Shown here: one piece after another, positions 61,691 through 64,000 of the stretch
Position numbering within the stretch: position 1 is the first letter of the stretch
How the letters are laid out: each line of letters begins with the position of its first letter
Assembly: GCA_946800325.1 (NCBI GenBank)
Contig: OX326957.1
Coordinates: forward strand, 16,366,591-16,430,590
Length of the DNA: 64,000 nt
Direction: 5' to 3'
Origin: Luzula sylvatica
Lineage: Eukaryota > Streptophyta > Magnoliopsida > Poales > Juncaceae
Notes under the pieces: model-generated
Told to the model about the DNA's origin: nothing
The model's input: only the letters and a program-made list of their open reading frames with translations
Database searches by the model: none
Program-made: the position numbers and the translations under genes

Positions 61691-62439
61691 TTCTAAACGG
61701 ATGATGAAGATTAAGCTCCTAACCGTGCGTACTTAATCTATATGCTTATATGATGAATATATGAATAGTGTTATTTTATCGAATCGATAACCCTCATACC
61801 GATACGAGACTCCAAGTCCATAACACTCAAGACCCATATATCACGATCCTCCCACAAGTTGCTTTGGCAGACGGGTGGGATCTCGCTATTTAGGTAGGAT
61901 TATATCCAATCGCATCCAATGCGACTCTTGAACCTTTATAGGATTTCGGTGATGGATCGTATCATATACAATCCCATTTCCGTGTGTGCATCCTATCTAT
62001 GCCCCGAACTTCCAATCAAGTCGGCTTTGGCCTTAACCCTTACTGGCTTGAACGGTTAAATCACAACCATACTCAACGTATCGTTCAAATAAACTACTAA
62101 TAAGTCGGCTTTGGCCTTAACCCTTATCAGTCCCTATTTAACGCTTGCCACCCCGTCGATGACTACAATAACCCATGTCGGCTTTGGCCTTAACCCATGT
62201 GAGACGTAGTACCGAACATAGTGGTTGTGGGTATGGAAGGCATTTCCATGACTTAAATATTATGAGGGATCATGACATTCATGTTTAATAATTCGTGACA
62301 TAATCATATTATATCACTATCACAAGATTTTCAAAATGCATATGATTTATTTAGGGAGACTAATTATTCTAAATAATTAATTATCTAATATGCTAGTATG
62401 ATTTAATTAATTGATTAGAGATAAAGATAGGCCTAAAGG

Positions 62440-63200
62440 TATGTATATATCATATACACCTTTTCAAACAGAAAACTGCATACACCCTTTCAGTAATCTG
62501 TCAGAACGAAAATGGTAAATTCCTCTGACAGAAAATAAACTAACAGGAAAGTTGTAGATAATCTTATTATCTTTCCAACCCAATTTGGCCCAGACCAATT
62601 GGAGTTTGGACCCGAAAGTTACGGCCGTTTTACTGACTATATGTCAAACTGTCGCACCCTTTCGGTATTTCATTAGAACGACACTGATACTTCGCTCAAA
62701 TGAAATATATTACAACATGAAAGTTCTAGATAATCTTATTATCTAACTAACCCAATGTGAACCATTCAAATCGGAGTTTCCTACTGAAAGTTATACCAGT
62801 GTTAGTAAAATACGGACAAACGAAAAGATAAGTATATCCAATAGATACCTTTTCAACCAGAAAACTACAGACACCTTTTCATTATTCTGTTGAAACGAAA
62901 ATATTAAATTATTCCAACCGACTTTGAACGTGAATGAAAGTTCTAGATAATCTTATTATCTAACTAACCCAATTGGATTGGACTCAATTGGATTTTCGAT
63001 GCGACATATACGGACGTTTTAGTCTCTGTATGTCAAACAGTCGCACCCTTTCAGTATTCCATAAAAACGATACCGATAATTCGTTCAAATGAAAACACTT
63101 TCTGTAATCAAAGTCATAGATAATCTCATTATCTAACTACACCAATTTGATCCAATCAATTTGGAGTTTCCCACTGAAAATTATCTTAGTTTTACTCACT
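62440..63200 (-). repeat. Two diverged copies of an LTR U3 module in the leader of the nested element
   Basis: Aligns twice with the U3 part of the LTR (about 56580-56960): shared ttcag(t)attctgt, ggtaaattcctctga, gttgtagataatcttattatct, cgcaccctttcggtatt and ccattcaaat. Each copy carries a pair of the 17-bp near-palindrome: 62556-62572 with 62728-62744, and 62945-62961 with 63118-63134. Pair spacing (172 and 173 bp) equals that in the LTRs. Confidence 0.78.
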
Positions 63201-63461
63201 GTTTCGTATTCTAATTTTCTGCAGATTTTGCCGTTTCTTCCGTTTTCGCTCGTTTCTGAAACGATAAATCATGAAACATTTTCACGATAATCCCTAGATA
63301 CTCTCAATCAACTTTTGATTGATCTCTAGTGAATTCTACTTGTGATTTTTAACGAAATTGGAATCTCTATATCTATCATCATGCAAACGGGTACGAACTT
63401 TGATAACCCGTGCGTATATCGAATATACGACTATGATTCGACCCTCGAATCGATGGCGATC

Positions 63462-63473
63462 GCTCTGATACCA
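63462..63473 (-). other. Primer-binding site of the nested element
   Basis: On the minus strand TGGTATCAGAGC begins one base after the LTR end CCCAACA, complementary to initiator tRNA-Met as in the family B element. This fixes the orientation and places the 5' LTR at 63475 and beyond. Confidence 0.9.
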
Positions 63474-63474
63474 C

Positions 63475-64000
63475 TGTTGGGAATTCACCCGTCCCCGGGC
63501 CCGCGCAGCGGATATGAAGGCCCGGTCCGGTTCCCTAAATCCAAGATCACGCCATGACTTCGAGGGTACGATGCAATAGAAGGATAGACGATTACCAGCG
63601 TGAAATTGATCACGCACGAAGGGTTGATCGCTCGCATCCTTTTCTTCCTTCGGTGTCACGTTGGTGACTAGCCCGTGTGTCCCATACCACACGTCTCCCA
63701 CCGTCTTGACACGCCTCGGGTTGTCTACGTGCGTTCCATGACCGCATGCTTCCACAGCCCGTTACTCGATTCGCTCGTTTCCGTCTCCGGCAGATTTCGT
63801 TCCTCCGAATCGATCACAATCGAAAGAGCCCCAGATGTTGCTCCTCTACTTGTATCCACCTTGACTCGTAAGACGTCGGTCGCGGGTGCAACTGCCTAGA
63901 CGATGCACCGGCGAACTTGGTCGATTGATTGATTCTCTATACCGGAAAACACCTTTTAACGGTTTCTCTCTTTTACACCCTTTCTCTCTCTAGAAAGTTG
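63475..64000 (-). mobile_element. 5' LTR of the nested family A element (partial, runs off the window)
   Basis: The first 526 bases of the LTR adjoining the primer site, nearly identical to 55970-56495 (three substitutions by eye). The rest and the target duplication lie to the right of the window. Confidence 0.92.

Larger units (their letters stand above)
57044..63474 (-). mobile_element. Internal region of the nested family A Copia element (non-coding or degenerate)
   Basis: About 6.4 kb lie between the two LTRs. 57044-58430 is 3' internal sequence with no coding content; its first 850 bases match 1-851. 58430-61690 holds decayed pol. 61690-63461 is leader, with three copies of ggttaaggccaaagccgac in reverse (62020-62040, 62104-62123, 62177-62197) and LTR-derived modules at 62440-63200. 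No intact frame longer than about 150 codons was found on the coding strand. Confidence 0.85.

Overview
This is nuclear DNA of a flowering plant, most likely a eudicot. Genes are few, split by introns and AT-rich between exons, and most of the window is transposable elements and satellite. Every gene recognised is a plant type: a plant-mobile-domain protein, a CC-NB-ARC-LRR resistance protein, a LARP6-like RRM protein and an FkbM methyltransferase. I cannot name the species.

Layout. 1-1849 is the 3' end of an LTR retrotransposon (family A). 1850-17112 is a tandem satellite of about 124 bp per monomer, roughly 107 copies in two alternating classes. It is interrupted by a family B solo LTR (3181-3812) and a family A solo LTR (14721-15902). 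17113-21400 holds an LTR-like repeat with palindrome clusters (family C), a TIR element and a tandem duplication in front of the first gene.

Genes. 21668-24415 (+) is a three-exon plant-mobile-domain gene. A degenerate Copia fragment and a partial copy of the gene's 3' end follow it. 26597-28037 (-) is a seven-exon LARP6-like RRM gene assembled from splice signals and reading phase; its terminal exon is present three times in tandem, and intron 3 carries a retroposon with a 17-bp target duplication. 28-38 kb holds small transposons: a 690-bp Mutator-type MITE with 9-bp target duplications, a Helitron 3' end, three other TIR or hairpin elements and a second family C repeat. 38060-39078 (+) is a two-exon FkbM methyltransferase, followed by a second Helitron 3' end. 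41467-49126 (-) is a CNL resistance gene whose coiled-coil exon lies 4.6 kb from the NB-ARC-LRR exon across an intron full of repeats.

50684 to the end is a nested pair of retrotransposons. A family B Copia element (LTR, PBS, gag-protease-integrase, RT) is cut inside RT by a family A element on the minus strand. The two family A LTRs differ at only 3 of 526 comparable positions by eye, yet its pol region is full of stops, which suggests a non-autonomous element moved in trans.

A theme across the window is that several unrelated mobile families each carry their own cluster of short palindromes in or next to the presumed promoter/leader region: TTCGTTCGAACGAA in B, AGATAATCTTATTATCT in A, TCCGTCACAACGGA or GCGTCATGACGC in C, and TCGACCTTTCAAAGGTCGA in the Mutator-type MITE. 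Repeat counts and identities here were judged by eye, not computed.
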